Positions 24,288 to 31,844 of a stretch of 64,000 nt of DNA are shown piece after piece (position 1 is the first letter of the stretch; the number at the start of each line of letters is the position of its first letter). Origin of the DNA: Arthrobacter sp. PM3 (GTDB lineage Bacteria > Actinomycetota > Actinomycetes > Actinomycetales > Micrococcaceae); contig NZ_CP022314.1 of NCBI RefSeq assembly GCF_003352915.1, positions 1,267,295-1,331,294 on the forward strand, written 5' to 3'. Made by a program: the position numbers and the translations under genes. Below the pieces are notes generated by a model that saw only the letters and a list, made by a program, of their open reading frames with translations, did not search any database and had not been told where the DNA came from.

Positions 24288-25736
24288 ATGACCACCACCC
24301 AGGACCAGACCACCGCCAAGATCCCCAAAAGGGTGATCTGGCTGGCCGTGGCGGGCGCCGTCGGCGGCTTCCTCTTCGGTTTCGACTCGTCGGTGGTCAA
24401 CGGTGCCGTGGACGCCATCAAGGAGGAGTTCGCGCTCAGCGAGGCCGTGACCGGCTTGGCCGTGGCCGTCGCCCTGCTCGGCTGCGCGGCGGGCGCCTTC
24501 CTCGCCGGCAAGGTGGCCGACCGCTACGGCCGGATCCCGGCCATGAAGCTCGGCGCCCTGCTCTTCCTGGTCAGCGCCATCGGCACCGGCTTCGCGTTCG
24601 GCGTCTGGGACCTGATCTTCTGGCGCCTCGTCGGCGGCCTGGGCATCGGCCTGGCCTCCGTGATCGCCCCGGCGTACATCTCCGAGATCTCTCCGCGCCA
24701 CGTCCGCGGCCGCCTGGCCTCGCTCCAGCAGCTCGCCATCACCACCGGCATCTTTGCCGCCCTGCTTTCCGACGCCGTGTTCGCCACCACCGCCGGCGGC
24801 GCGGACCAGAACCTGCTCGGCATCGAAGCCTGGCGCTGGATGTTCCTTGCCGGCGCCGTGCCCGCCGTCGTCTACGGCTGGATCGCGTTTACCCTGCCGG
24901 AATCCCCGCGGTTCCTGGTGTTCAAGGGCAAGGACGAGGAAGCCCTCAAGGTCTTCAAGTCGATCGCCCCGGGTGAGGACACCGACCGCCACCTGCGCGA
25001 GATCAAGCAGGCCATCGAGGAGGACAAACTCGCCGGCCAGAAGGGATCCCTCCGCGGCAAGGTCTTCGGCCTGCAGGCCGTGGTCTGGATCGGCATTATC
25101 CTCTCGGTCCTGCAGCAGTTTGTCGGCATCAACGTGATCTTCTACTACTCCACCACCCTGTGGAAGGCCGTGGGCTTCCAGGAAAAGGATTCGCTCACCA
25201 TCTCCGTGGCCACCTCCATCACCAACATCCTGGTGACGCTGGTGGCGATCGCGCTCGTGGACCGGATCGGCCGGCGCCCCATCCTGCTCGCCGGCTCCAT
25301 CGGCATGGCCGTCTCGCTGGGCACCATGGCCCTGGCCTTCGGCTCGGCCACCGGGTCCGGGGACGCGATCACGCTGCCCGGCGCCTGGGGCCCGGCCGCC
25401 CTGGTCGCCGCCAACGTGTTCGTCATCAGCTTCGGCGCCTCGTGGGGTCCGCTGGTGTGGGTGCTCCTGGGCGAAATCTTCCCGTCCCGGATCCGGGCCC
25501 GCGCCCTGGGCCTGGCCGCCGCCGCCCAGTGGATCGCCAACTTCGCGATCACCCTGAGCTTCCCGGTCATGGCTGCCGCCTCGCTGCCCCTGACGTACGC
25601 CATGTACGCGCTGTTCGCCGCGGCGTCGTTCTTCTTCGTCATGTTCAAAGTGCCCGAAACCAACGGCATGTCCCTGGAGCAGGCCGAGACGCTGTTCGTG
25701 CCCAAGGGGTCGGCGAAGAATTCCGCCCGGGCCTGA
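24288..25736 (+). CDS. Sugar porter family MFS transporter (XylE/GalP type)
   Basis: The 482-residue protein has twelve helices and sugar porter signatures: GGFLFGFDSSVVNGAV in helix 1, GKVADRYGRIPAMKLG, PAYISEISPRHVRGRLASLQ (family P-x-Y-x-x-E-x-x-P-x-x-x-R-G), LQQFVGINVIFYYSTTLW (Q-Q-x-x-G-x-N) and VDRIGRRPILLAG. The C-terminal motif VPETNGMSLEQ fits the P-E-T-K-G form. It imports a hexose, pentose or polyol by proton symport. The ATG at 24288 has GAGGGAG before it. It is followed by a perfect palindromic terminator. The sugar is unknown. Confidence 0.92.
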   Translation: MTTTQDQTTAKIPKRVIWLAVAGAVGGFLFGFDSSVVNGAVDAIKEEFALSEAVTGLAVAVALLGCAAGAFLAGKVADRYGRIPAMKLGALLFLVSAIGTGFAFGVWDLIFWRLVGGLGIGLASVIAPAYISEISPRHVRGRLASLQQLAITTGIFAALLSDAVFATTAGGADQNLLGIEAWRWMFLAGAVPAVVYGWIAFTLPESPRFLVFKGKDEEALKVFKSIAPGEDTDRHLREIKQAIEEDKLAGQKGSLRGKVFGLQAVVWIGIILSVLQQFVGINVIFYYSTTLWKAVGFQEKDSLTISVATSITNILVTLVAIALVDRIGRRPILLAGSIGMAVSLGTMALAFGSATGSGDAITLPGAWGPAALVAANVFVISFGASWGPLVWVLLGEIFPSRIRARALGLAAAAQWIANFAITLSFPVMAAASLPLTYAMYALFAAASFFFVMFKVPETNGMSLEQAETLFVPKGSAKNSARA

Positions 25737-25774
25737 GCCCGTCCCTGAACCTGCAGGGGTAACAACAGGGGTAA

Positions 25775-25812
25775 CAGAAACGCCCATGCTCCGCGGAGCA
25801 TGGGCGTTTCTG
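25775..25812. terminator. Perfect 38-bp palindromic bidirectional terminator
   Basis: CAGAAACGCCCATGCTCCG (25775-25793) is followed without loop by its exact reverse complement (25794-25812). It sits between the convergent sugar porter and MFS genes, with T-rich ends on both strands, so it can stop transcription from either side. Confidence 0.8.
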
Positions 25813-25825
25813 GTGTCCGGGCGGG

Positions 25826-27052
25826 CTAGACGACGTGCGGTTCGTGCGCCGCGAGGTACCGCCGGCCGCCGAAGACCACGGCAATCGCGACCACCATCGC
25901 CAGCGCGCCTGCGTAGAACGGCACCTGCGGGCCGAAGTGCTCACCCAACTGCGCGGCGGCGAACGGCGCCAGGGCCCCGCCCATCCAGCGCACGAAGTTG
26001 TACCCGGCGGAAGCCACCGGGCGCGGCGAATCCGAGACGCCCATGGCCAGTTCCGTGTAGATCGTGTTGTTAATGCCCAGGAGCGCCCCGGACAGCACCA
26101 CAAGGACAACGACGGCGGGCACCGAGTGCCCCGCGGCCAGGCCCAGTCCCACGAGGTCCAGCATCAGCAGGGCCAGGGTGCCGGTGAGGACCCGGACGGC
26201 CCCGAAACGGTTCTGCAGCACGGGCGCCACGAACACCGAGAAAACGGCGACGGCGACGCCCCAGCCGAAGAACACCCCGCCGATCCCGTAGGCGTCCATC
26301 CCCAGGATGAAGGGCGTGAAGGCCAGGACGGTGAAGAAGCCGTAGTTGTAGAACAGGCCGCTGGCCGCCGTCGTCCGCAGTCCCCTGTGACCCAGGGCGA
26401 GCAGCGGGTCCCGGAGCCGGACCTTGCGTCCGGGCAGCGGGGTCCTGGGCAGCAGGGCAATGAGGGCGATGAAGGCCGACGCCATGAGCGCGGCGGTGCC
26501 GAAGAACGGTGCGCGCCACTGCCAGCCGCCCAGCACGGCCCCCAGGAGCGGGCCGAGCGAAATGCCCAGGCCAAGGGTGGCCTCGTAGAGGATGATGGCC
26601 GTTCCGGCGCCGCCGCTCGCGACGCCGACAATCACCGCCAGGGCGGTGGCCACGAAGAGGGCGTTGCCCAGTCCCCAGCCGGCCCGGAAGCCGATGAGTT
26701 CACCCACGCTGCCGGAGGTGCCGGACAGCGACGCGAAGACCACGATCACGGCCAGCCCGATCAGGAGGGTGCGCTTTCCGCCGATCCGGGACGAGACGTA
26801 CCCGGTGATCAGCATGGCCACGGCGGTCACCATGAAATAGCTGGTGAAGAGCAGTGAGACCTGGCTCGGCGAGGCGTCGAGGTTCTTGGCGATCGCCGGC
26901 AGGATGGGGTCCACCAGGCCGATGCCCATGAAGGCGAACACGGCCGCGAGAGCCGTCGCCCACACCGCCTTGGGCTGTTTGAGTAGTGAGGCCTTCTCGG
27001 CCTCGAGGGTTTGTTCGGCTGCCGGCAGGGTGTCGGCGGGCTGGCCGTGCAT
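25826..27052 (-). CDS. MFS exporter under MarR control
   Basis: The 408-residue protein is a twelve-helix MFS carrier of the DHA1-like kind: GIGLVDPILPAIAKNLDASP in helix 1, ITGYVSSRIGGKRTLLIG as motif A, and LGISLGPLLGAVLGGWQWRAPFF as the exporter motif C. It ends with HEPHVV. It lies 37 bp downstream of the MarR gene, with which it must be co-transcribed, and it is convergent with the sugar porter across a terminator. An efflux role fits the MarR context; the compound is unknown. Confidence 0.88.
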   Translation of the reverse strand: MHGQPADTLPAAEQTLEAEKASLLKQPKAVWATALAAVFAFMGIGLVDPILPAIAKNLDASPSQVSLLFTSYFMVTAVAMLITGYVSSRIGGKRTLLIGLAVIVVFASLSGTSGSVGELIGFRAGWGLGNALFVATALAVIVGVASGGAGTAIILYEATLGLGISLGPLLGAVLGGWQWRAPFFGTAALMASAFIALIALLPRTPLPGRKVRLRDPLLALGHRGLRTTAASGLFYNYGFFTVLAFTPFILGMDAYGIGGVFFGWGVAVAVFSVFVAPVLQNRFGAVRVLTGTLALLMLDLVGLGLAAGHSVPAVVVLVVLSGALLGINNTIYTELAMGVSDSPRPVASAGYNFVRWMGGALAPFAAAQLGEHFGPQVPFYAGALAMVVAIAVVFGGRRYLAAHEPHVV

Positions 27053-27089
27053 GGGGGCACTCCTCAGCTGTTGTTGGTTCGCCTGGATC

Positions 27090-27539
27090 TCAGGCCTGAA
27101 GCGTTGAATTGATTTTGCCGATCACCGGCAGGGCTGCCGCGAGGGCGGCGCGGTCGTCGGCCGACAGGGTGGCCAGGATGCCGGCCATGACGGCGTTGCG
27201 GCGCTCGTTGGCGGCGTCGACGGCGGCGCGGCCGGCCGCGGTGAGGGTCACCCGGACGGCGCGGGAGTCGCTGGGGTCCGGTTCGCGGCGGGCGAGGCCG
27301 GCGCGTTCGAGCTTGATGATCTGCTCGGTGGCGCTGGGCACCCTGACGCCGAGGTTCCGGGCGATCTCGCCCACCCGGACGCCGTCGCCGGTCAGCATCT
27401 TCAGCGTGCTCAACTGGGCGGCGCTGAGTTCGCCGTCGGCGTCCAGCCGGCGGACCAGGTAGATGCTGTGGCGGAGGGCCTCGCGGAAATCCTGGGCGAG
27501 GACAAGGAGGCCGGGATCTGCCGGTTCACTGACGTTCAT
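27090..27539 (-). CDS. MarR-family repressor
   Basis: The 149-residue protein has a winged helix at about residues 45-110: LSAAQLSTLKMLTGDGVRVG, EIARNLGVRVPSATEQIIKL, LARREPDPSDSRAVRVTLTAAG (wing with D-x-R). MarR repressors usually bind a phenolic or drug ligand and release an efflux gene. The start is ATG 27537-27539. Two tandem inverted repeats lie 3-31 bp upstream, so autoregulation of the marR-MFS operon is likely. Confidence 0.92.
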   Translation of the reverse strand: MNVSEPADPGLLVLAQDFREALRHSIYLVRRLDADGELSAAQLSTLKMLTGDGVRVGEIARNLGVRVPSATEQIIKLERAGLARREPDPSDSRAVRVTLTAAGRAAVDAANERRNAVMAGILATLSADDRAALAAALPVIGKINSTLQA

Positions 27540-27541
27540 AC

Positions 27542-27570
27542 TTAGGTACCCTAACAGTTAGGCAACCTAA
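27542..27570. promoter_or_regulatory. Two tandem MarR operators TTAGG-N3-CCTAA
   Basis: TTAGGTACCCTAA (27542-27554) and TTAGGCAACCTAA (27558-27570) are each perfect 5-3-5 inverted repeats, 16 bp centre to centre, and together form a larger imperfect palindrome. They start 3 bp upstream of the MarR start codon. The pattern strongly suggests binding by MarR dimers. Confidence 0.75.
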
Positions 27571-27610
27571 GATCAACCGTCCGATCCTCCCGCACTTTCT
27601 GCACGAAAAA

Positions 27611-27649
27611 CGCGGACCCTCCCTCACATCCGGTGAGGGAGGGTCCGCG
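27611..27649. terminator. Perfect 17-bp stem hairpin between marR and mtlD
   Basis: CGCGGACCCTCCCTCAC (27611-27627) pairs exactly with GTGAGGGAGGGTCCGCG (27633-27649) around a 5-base loop. It lies between the start of the MarR gene and the end of mtlD, so it can stop mtl transcripts before they enter the divergent side. Confidence 0.6.
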
Positions 27650-27662
27650 TGTGCCGGGTCAG

Positions 27663-27741
27663 TGAGGGAGCGTCGGCCGAAAGCCCGCAGGACCTGAGGG
27701 AGGGTCGGCCGAAAACCCGCAGGACCTGAGGGAGGGTCGGG
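27663..27741. repeat. 32-bp direct tandem repeat, about 2.4 copies
   Basis: Two full copies of a 32-bp unit (27663-27694 and 27695-27726, one substitution in the first TGAGGGAG run and one in the AAAGCCC/AAAACCC run) are followed by a partial third. The unit begins TGAGGGAG(G/C)GTCGGCCG and ends CGCAGGACC. It shares GTGAGGGAGGGTC with the hairpin just upstream. No protein is encoded. Confidence 0.75.
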
Positions 27742-27752
27742 GGTTGGGGCGG

Positions 27753-28901
27753 TTAGACGACCGCCTTAGCTTCCTCAATGAGGGAGGAGACGGCGGCGAA
27801 GAGCGGGTGGCCCGGGGCCAGGCCCGTGATCTTCTCCGTGGCCTCGTCGGGCGTGGACGCGGACAGGATCTTCGCCAGCTCCACGGCCTCGGCGTCGGCG
27901 GGATCGTTGAACCGCAGGGCCGCGGCGATCGCCCCGAGCAGCGCTTCCGGGACAATTCCGCGTTCGGCGAGCTCGGCGGCCGGCCCGATGAACCGTTCGT
28001 GCCGGCTGAGCTTGCGTAGCGGGGCCCGGCCCACCCGGGCGACGGTGTCCGGCAGGTGCGGGTTGGAGAACCGGCCGAGGATCTTCTCCACGTAGGCCTC
28101 CTGCTGCTCGCGGTTGAAGCCGTGCTTGGCCACCAGCAGTTCCTTGGTTTCGTCCAGGACGGCGCGGACGTCGGCGGCAACGTCCTGGTCGGCCATGGCC
28201 TCGGAAATCTTGCCCAGTCCCGCCTCGAATCCGAAGTAGGCCGCCGACGCGTGCCCCGTGTTCACCGTGAACAGCTTCCGCTCGATGTATGGCCCGAGGT
28301 CGTCCACGAAGGTTGCCCCCGGGATGGCCGGCTCTTTCCCGGCGAACGGGGTGCGGTCGATCACCCACTCGTAGAACGTCTCCACCGTGACATCCAGGCC
28401 CTGCCCCGCTTCCTGGTTGGGCACGATCCGGTCCACGGCCGTGTTGGCGAACACGGCGGCGGCGTCAAGGTCGCCGGCTGCCGGGTCCCATTGGGCCGTG
28501 ACTTCTGACTTCAGGATGTCGGTCGCGTTGATGGCGTTCTCGCAGGCCATGACCTGCAGCGGCGCCAGCCCGGCGGCGCGGGCCGCAATGCCCTTGGCGA
28601 TCAGGGGCGCCACGAACTTCAGGATGTGCGGCCCCACCGCGGTGGTGACGATGTCCGCCGTCGCAATTTCCGCAACGACGTCGCCTTCCTGGGTGCCGGA
28701 GTTCAGGGCGCGGAAGTTGTCGACCGTACGGACGGCGGGGCTCTCCCCCACTTCGTGGACCTGGTAGCTGTCCGCGGCGGCCAGCCGGGTGATGAGGGCG
28801 TCCGCGACGTCGGCGAACACCACCTCATACCCTGCCTCGTGCAGCAGCAGGCCCACGAACCCGCGGCCGATGTTCCCGGCTCCGAAATGAACAGCCTTCA
28901 C
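27753..28901 (-). CDS. mtlD: Mannitol-1-phosphate 5-dehydrogenase
   Basis: The 382-residue enzyme oxidises mannitol 1-phosphate to fructose 6-phosphate with NAD. It opens with [19 protein letters not shown], the MtlD Rossmann signature, and has [23 protein letters not shown], the catalytic segment [16 protein letters not shown] (V-N-x-G-H) and [20 protein letters not shown] near the C terminus. The start GTG 28899-28901 shares its first G with the TAG stop of mtlA, so the two are translationally coupled. It is the last gene of the operon and is followed by tandem repeats. Confidence 0.95.
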   Translation of the reverse strand: MKAVHFGAGNIGRGFVGLLLHEAGYEVVFADVADALITRLAAADSYQVHEVGESPAVRTVDNFRALNSGTQEGDVVAEIATADIVTTAVGPHILKFVAPLIAKGIAARAAGLAPLQVMACENAINATDILKSEVTAQWDPAAGDLDAAAVFANTAVDRIVPNQEAGQGLDVTVETFYEWVIDRTPFAGKEPAIPGATFVDDLGPYIERKLFTVNTGHASAAYFGFEAGLGKISEAMADQDVAADVRAVLDETKELLVAKHGFNREQQEAYVEKILGRFSNPHLPDTVARVGRAPLRKLSRHERFIGPAAELAERGIVPEALLGAIAAALRFNDPADAEAVELAKILSASTPDEATEKITGLAPGHPLFAAVSSLIEEAKAVV

Positions 28902-30877
28902 TAGGAGTTGACCTTTCCAAAGAGGGCCAGGACTTCCTCCACCGTGGTGGCCGCCTCAAGCTGCGCCACCTGCGCCTTGTTGGTGAAGACCTTGGCGATC
29001 GAGGCCAGGATCTGCAGGTGTTCGTTGTTGACGCCGGCCACGCCGACCACGAACTTCACTTCCTTGCCGTTCCAGTCGATGCCGTTCGGGTACCGGATCA
29101 CGGACACCGCGGACTTCATGATGTGGTCCTTCGCGGCGTTGGTGCCGTGCGGGATGGCGAGGTAGCTGCCCATGTACGTGGAGACGGATTCCTCGCGTTC
29201 GTGCATGGCGTCCAGGTAGCCGGAGTCGACGGCGCCGCGGTCCAGCAGGAGCTGCCCGGCCTCGTCGATCGCGGCGTCCCGCGTGGTTGCGGTGCCGCTG
29301 AGGACGACGCTTTCGGCGACCAGGATGCCGGCGGGACCCGCTTCGGGCCCGGCCTCTGCAGGCGCTTCGGCCGCCGCGGCGGCCGGGACTTCGGCCCCCG
29401 CGGCTTCGGGGGCCGCTTCGCCGTCGGTGTTGCTGGCCTTGACCAGTTCCACGATCTCGTCGTACCGCGGGCTGTTCATGAAGTTGTCCACCGAGACGTG
29501 GACGGCGCTGGCGGTGGCGGGCTTGGCCCGTTCCGTCAGGTCCTGGTGCGTGATCACGACGTCGTAAGTGTCGCTGAGGTTGGCGATGGCCGAATTGGTG
29601 ACCTTGACGTCCGGGAAGCCTGCGGCCTTGATCTTGTTGCGGAGCACGGAGGCGCCCATCGCGCTGGAGCCCATACCTGCGTCACAGGCAAAGACGATGT
29701 TCTTGATCGGGGTCGTGAGGACGGCGACGCCGCTGGCGCCGACGCCTTCACCGATGAGGGCGGAGGAAACGGAGCTCTTCTTGCCCTTCAGGGCCTCCAT
29801 CTTGTGGGTGGCCTGGTCGAGGTCGTCTTCGGCGGGCGCCTTGCTGGCCTTCAGGATGACCGAGGCGATGAGGAAGGACACTGTGGTGGCGAACAGCACC
29901 GAGAGGGTGACGCCGACATAGCTGTCGCGTGCGGTGGCGGCGTAGACAGCGATGATGCTGCCCGGGGCGGCCGGGGACCGGAGTCCGGCGCCGGTGACCA
30001 CCAGGGTGAAGATGCCGGTCATGCCGCCGCCGATTGCGGCGAGGATCATGATGGGCTTCATCAGCACGTACGGGAAGTAGATCTCGTGGATGCCGCCGAC
30101 AAACTGGATGACGGCTGCGCCAGGGGCGGATGCCTTCGCGAGTCCCTTGCCGAAGAACGAGTAGGCGAGCAGGATGCCGAAGCCCGGACCGGGATTGGCT
30201 TCGAGCAGGAACAGGATGGACTTGCCCTGCTCGAGCGCCTGCTGGGTGCCCAGCGGGGTGAGGATGCCGTGGTTGACGGCGTTGTTCAGGAACAGGACTT
30301 TTGCGGGCTCGATGAAGATGCTGGTGAAGGGCAGCAGGCCGTTGATGACCAGGAATTCGACGACGGCGCTGGCGCCGTTGCTGAAGGCCTTGACGACCGG
30401 GCCGACAACCATCATGCCGACGACCGCCATGATGGCGGCCAGGATGCCGGCCGAGAAGTTGTCGATCAGCATTTCGAAGCCGGGCTTGACGCGGCCTTCC
30501 CAGATCTTGTCCGCCTTCATCATGAGCCAGCCCGTGAGCGGGCCGAGGATCATGGCGCCGATGAACATGGGGATGTCAGTACCGACGATCACACCCATGG
30601 TGGCCACCGCACCGACCACGCCGCCACGCACGCCGTAGACCATGCGGCCGCCGGTGTAGCCGATCAGCAGCGGGAGCAGGTACGTGATCATCGGCCCGAC
30701 CAGCTTGCCGAGCTCCTCATTGGGGAAGAAGCCCGCCGGGATGAACAGGGCCGTGATGAAACCCCACGCGATGAACGCGCCGATGTTCGGCATGATCATG
30801 CCGGACAGGAACGTCCCGAATTTCTGGACGTGTACGCGCGCACTGGTACGTGGTTTCGCAACTGTCTCTGTTGCCAT
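28901..30877 (-). CDS. mtlA: Mannitol-specific PTS enzyme IICBA (fused)
   Basis: The 658-residue protein imports mannitol and phosphorylates it. Residues about 1-345 form the membrane IIC domain ([37 protein letters not shown]). Residues about 390-480 form IIB with the phosphocysteine loop [16 protein letters not shown] (Cys near residue 396). An Ala/Glu/Pro-rich linker leads to IIA (about 510-658) with the phosphohistidine segment [14 protein letters not shown]. The full C-B-A order matches E. coli MtlA. A TetR gene lies 54 bp upstream and mtlD directly downstream, and ptsI is divergent. Phosphate comes from the PtsI/HPr chain. Confidence 0.95.
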   Translation of the reverse strand: MATETVAKPRTSARVHVQKFGTFLSGMIMPNIGAFIAWGFITALFIPAGFFPNEELGKLVGPMITYLLPLLIGYTGGRMVYGVRGGVVGAVATMGVIVGTDIPMFIGAMILGPLTGWLMMKADKIWEGRVKPGFEMLIDNFSAGILAAIMAVVGMMVVGPVVKAFSNGASAVVEFLVINGLLPFTSIFIEPAKVLFLNNAVNHGILTPLGTQQALEQGKSILFLLEANPGPGFGILLAYSFFGKGLAKASAPGAAVIQFVGGIHEIYFPYVLMKPIMILAAIGGGMTGIFTLVVTGAGLRSPAAPGSIIAVYAATARDSYVGVTLSVLFATTVSFLIASVILKASKAPAEDDLDQATHKMEALKGKKSSVSSALIGEGVGASGVAVLTTPIKNIVFACDAGMGSSAMGASVLRNKIKAAGFPDVKVTNSAIANLSDTYDVVITHQDLTERAKPATASAVHVSVDNFMNSPRYDEIVELVKASNTDGEAAPEAAGAEVPAAAAAEAPAEAGPEAGPAGILVAESVVLSGTATTRDAAIDEAGQLLLDRGAVDSGYLDAMHEREESVSTYMGSYLAIPHGTNAAKDHIMKSAVSVIRYPNGIDWNGKEVKFVVGVAGVNNEHLQILASIAKVFTNKAQVAQLEAATTVEEVLALFGKVNS

Positions 30878-30931
30878 GTGAATTCCTAACCGTCGTTCCC
30901 GCTGCTTTGCAGGATGGATATTTTCGCCGAG

Positions 30932-31660
30932 CTAGCTGGTGGAGCTGGTGGAGATCCGGTGGAGCCATTCGAGAAAGAGCTTGAGTTCCGAACTGGAGAG
31001 CTGGTCCGAGTGGGACGCCTGGAGTGCTGCGTTCAGGGCAATAGCCGCCACGACCACGGAGGATTTTCCGCCGTCGTCAGCCGCGTTGTTCCGGGCCTGA
31101 TCGGTGGAGACCGCAAAGATCATGGCGTCGCGGGTCATGGCGGACAGCTCGAGGTTGCGCTCGGGCGCCTTTTCCGCGATCAACATGAGGGTCACGCCCA
31201 CGTTTGCGGCCAGAATACTCCTGGCCGCCTCCCGGGGCGGGACGTTGAGCTGGCCGGCCACAGCCGCCTTGTTGAGCATCTCCTCCATGAGGGCCTCGGC
31301 GTCGGCGACGATCGCCGGCCGGCTCTCAGGGCGAATATTGCCAAACATGACGAGGTAGAGTTCCGGCTGCTTCAGCCCGAACTGCACGTGGTTGTCCCAC
31401 ATCCTCCGGATGTCCTCCAGCGGCTGGCCAGAGGGCGCGAAATCGCGTTCGCCCGCGACATATTCGTCGAAACCTGCTGCGACGACGGCGTCGAACAGCC
31501 CTTCCTTGTCGCCAAAGTGGTGATAGAGGGTCGGTGCCGTAACACCGGCCAGCTGCGTGATCTGGCGGGTCGAAACTGCCGATCCGCCCGAGTTGGCCAG
31601 CAGCTCGGCGGCCGCACGCAGCAGCCGGGCCTTGGGTGGTAGCTGGCCATCGATACTCAT
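30932..31660 (-). CDS. TetR-family regulator of the mannitol operon (probable)
   Basis: The 242-residue protein has a TetR helix-turn-helix at residues 11-58 (ARLLRAAAELLANSGGSAVS, ITQLAGVTAPTLYHHFGDKEG). The C-terminal domain has MWDNHVQFGLKQPELYLVMF, typical of TetR ligand domains. It lies 54 bp upstream of mtlA on the same strand and divergent from ptsI. An inverted repeat TATAGC-N3-GCTATA sits 18 bp upstream of its ATG. It may therefore regulate both mannitol import and ptsI. Mannitol control by a TetR protein is unusual (MtlR is more common), so the link is an inference. Confidence 0.85.
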   Translation of the reverse strand: MSIDGQLPPKARLLRAAAELLANSGGSAVSTRQITQLAGVTAPTLYHHFGDKEGLFDAVVAAGFDEYVAGERDFAPSGQPLEDIRRMWDNHVQFGLKQPELYLVMFGNIRPESRPAIVADAEALMEEMLNKAAVAGQLNVPPREAARSILAANVGVTLMLIAEKAPERNLELSAMTRDAMIFAVSTDQARNNAADDGGKSSVVVAAIALNAALQASHSDQLSSSELKLFLEWLHRISTSSTS

Positions 31661-31678
31661 AGCCGCTACCCTAGCACC

Positions 31679-31693
31679 TATAGCAACGCTATA
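31679..31693. promoter_or_regulatory. TetR operator candidate TATAGC-AAC-GCTATA
   Basis: A perfect 6-3-6 inverted repeat lies 18 bp upstream of the TetR start, in the 184-bp gap to the divergent ptsI. It overlaps the CRP-like site at 31692-31707 by two bases, so TetR and a global regulator could compete. Confidence 0.6.
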
Positions 31694-31707
31694 TGAACTG
31701 CATCACA
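31692..31707. promoter_or_regulatory. CRP/GlxR-like site TATGA-N6-TCACA
   Basis: TATGAACTGCATCACA matches TGTGA-N6-TCACA except for one base. It lies between the TetR/mtl operon and ptsI, a common place for catabolite control. The assignment is by consensus only. Confidence 0.4.
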
Positions 31708-31731
31708 TACAATTTTTCCAGATGCCGTGAT

Positions 31732-31788
31732 CCGCCGCTGACGTAGCCGTCAGCCGCCGGCACGAGTGGCCGGCAGGATCAGCGGCGG
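31732..31788 (+). promoter_or_regulatory. Stem-loop in the ptsI leader
   Basis: CCGCCGCTGA (31732-31741) pairs with TCAGCGGCGG (31779-31788), and smaller GC stems fit in the loop. It lies 57 bp before the ptsI start codon. It may be a leader structure, an attenuator, or a terminator of a short RNA. Confidence 0.35.
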
Positions 31789-31844
31789 CACCTGGTTTAC
31801 CGGCTGAGAGGCCACTGGCCTACAACAGAGAATGAGGACCTTCA

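Noticed and set aside
27663..27741. Possible CRISPR array
   Set aside because: The 32-bp units are directly adjacent with no spacers, and no cas genes are near.
29018..30889. A 623-codon open frame antisense to mtlA
   Set aside because: It mirrors the MtlA membrane codons and gives a Gly/Asp/Val-rich sequence with no fold features. MtlA is unambiguous.
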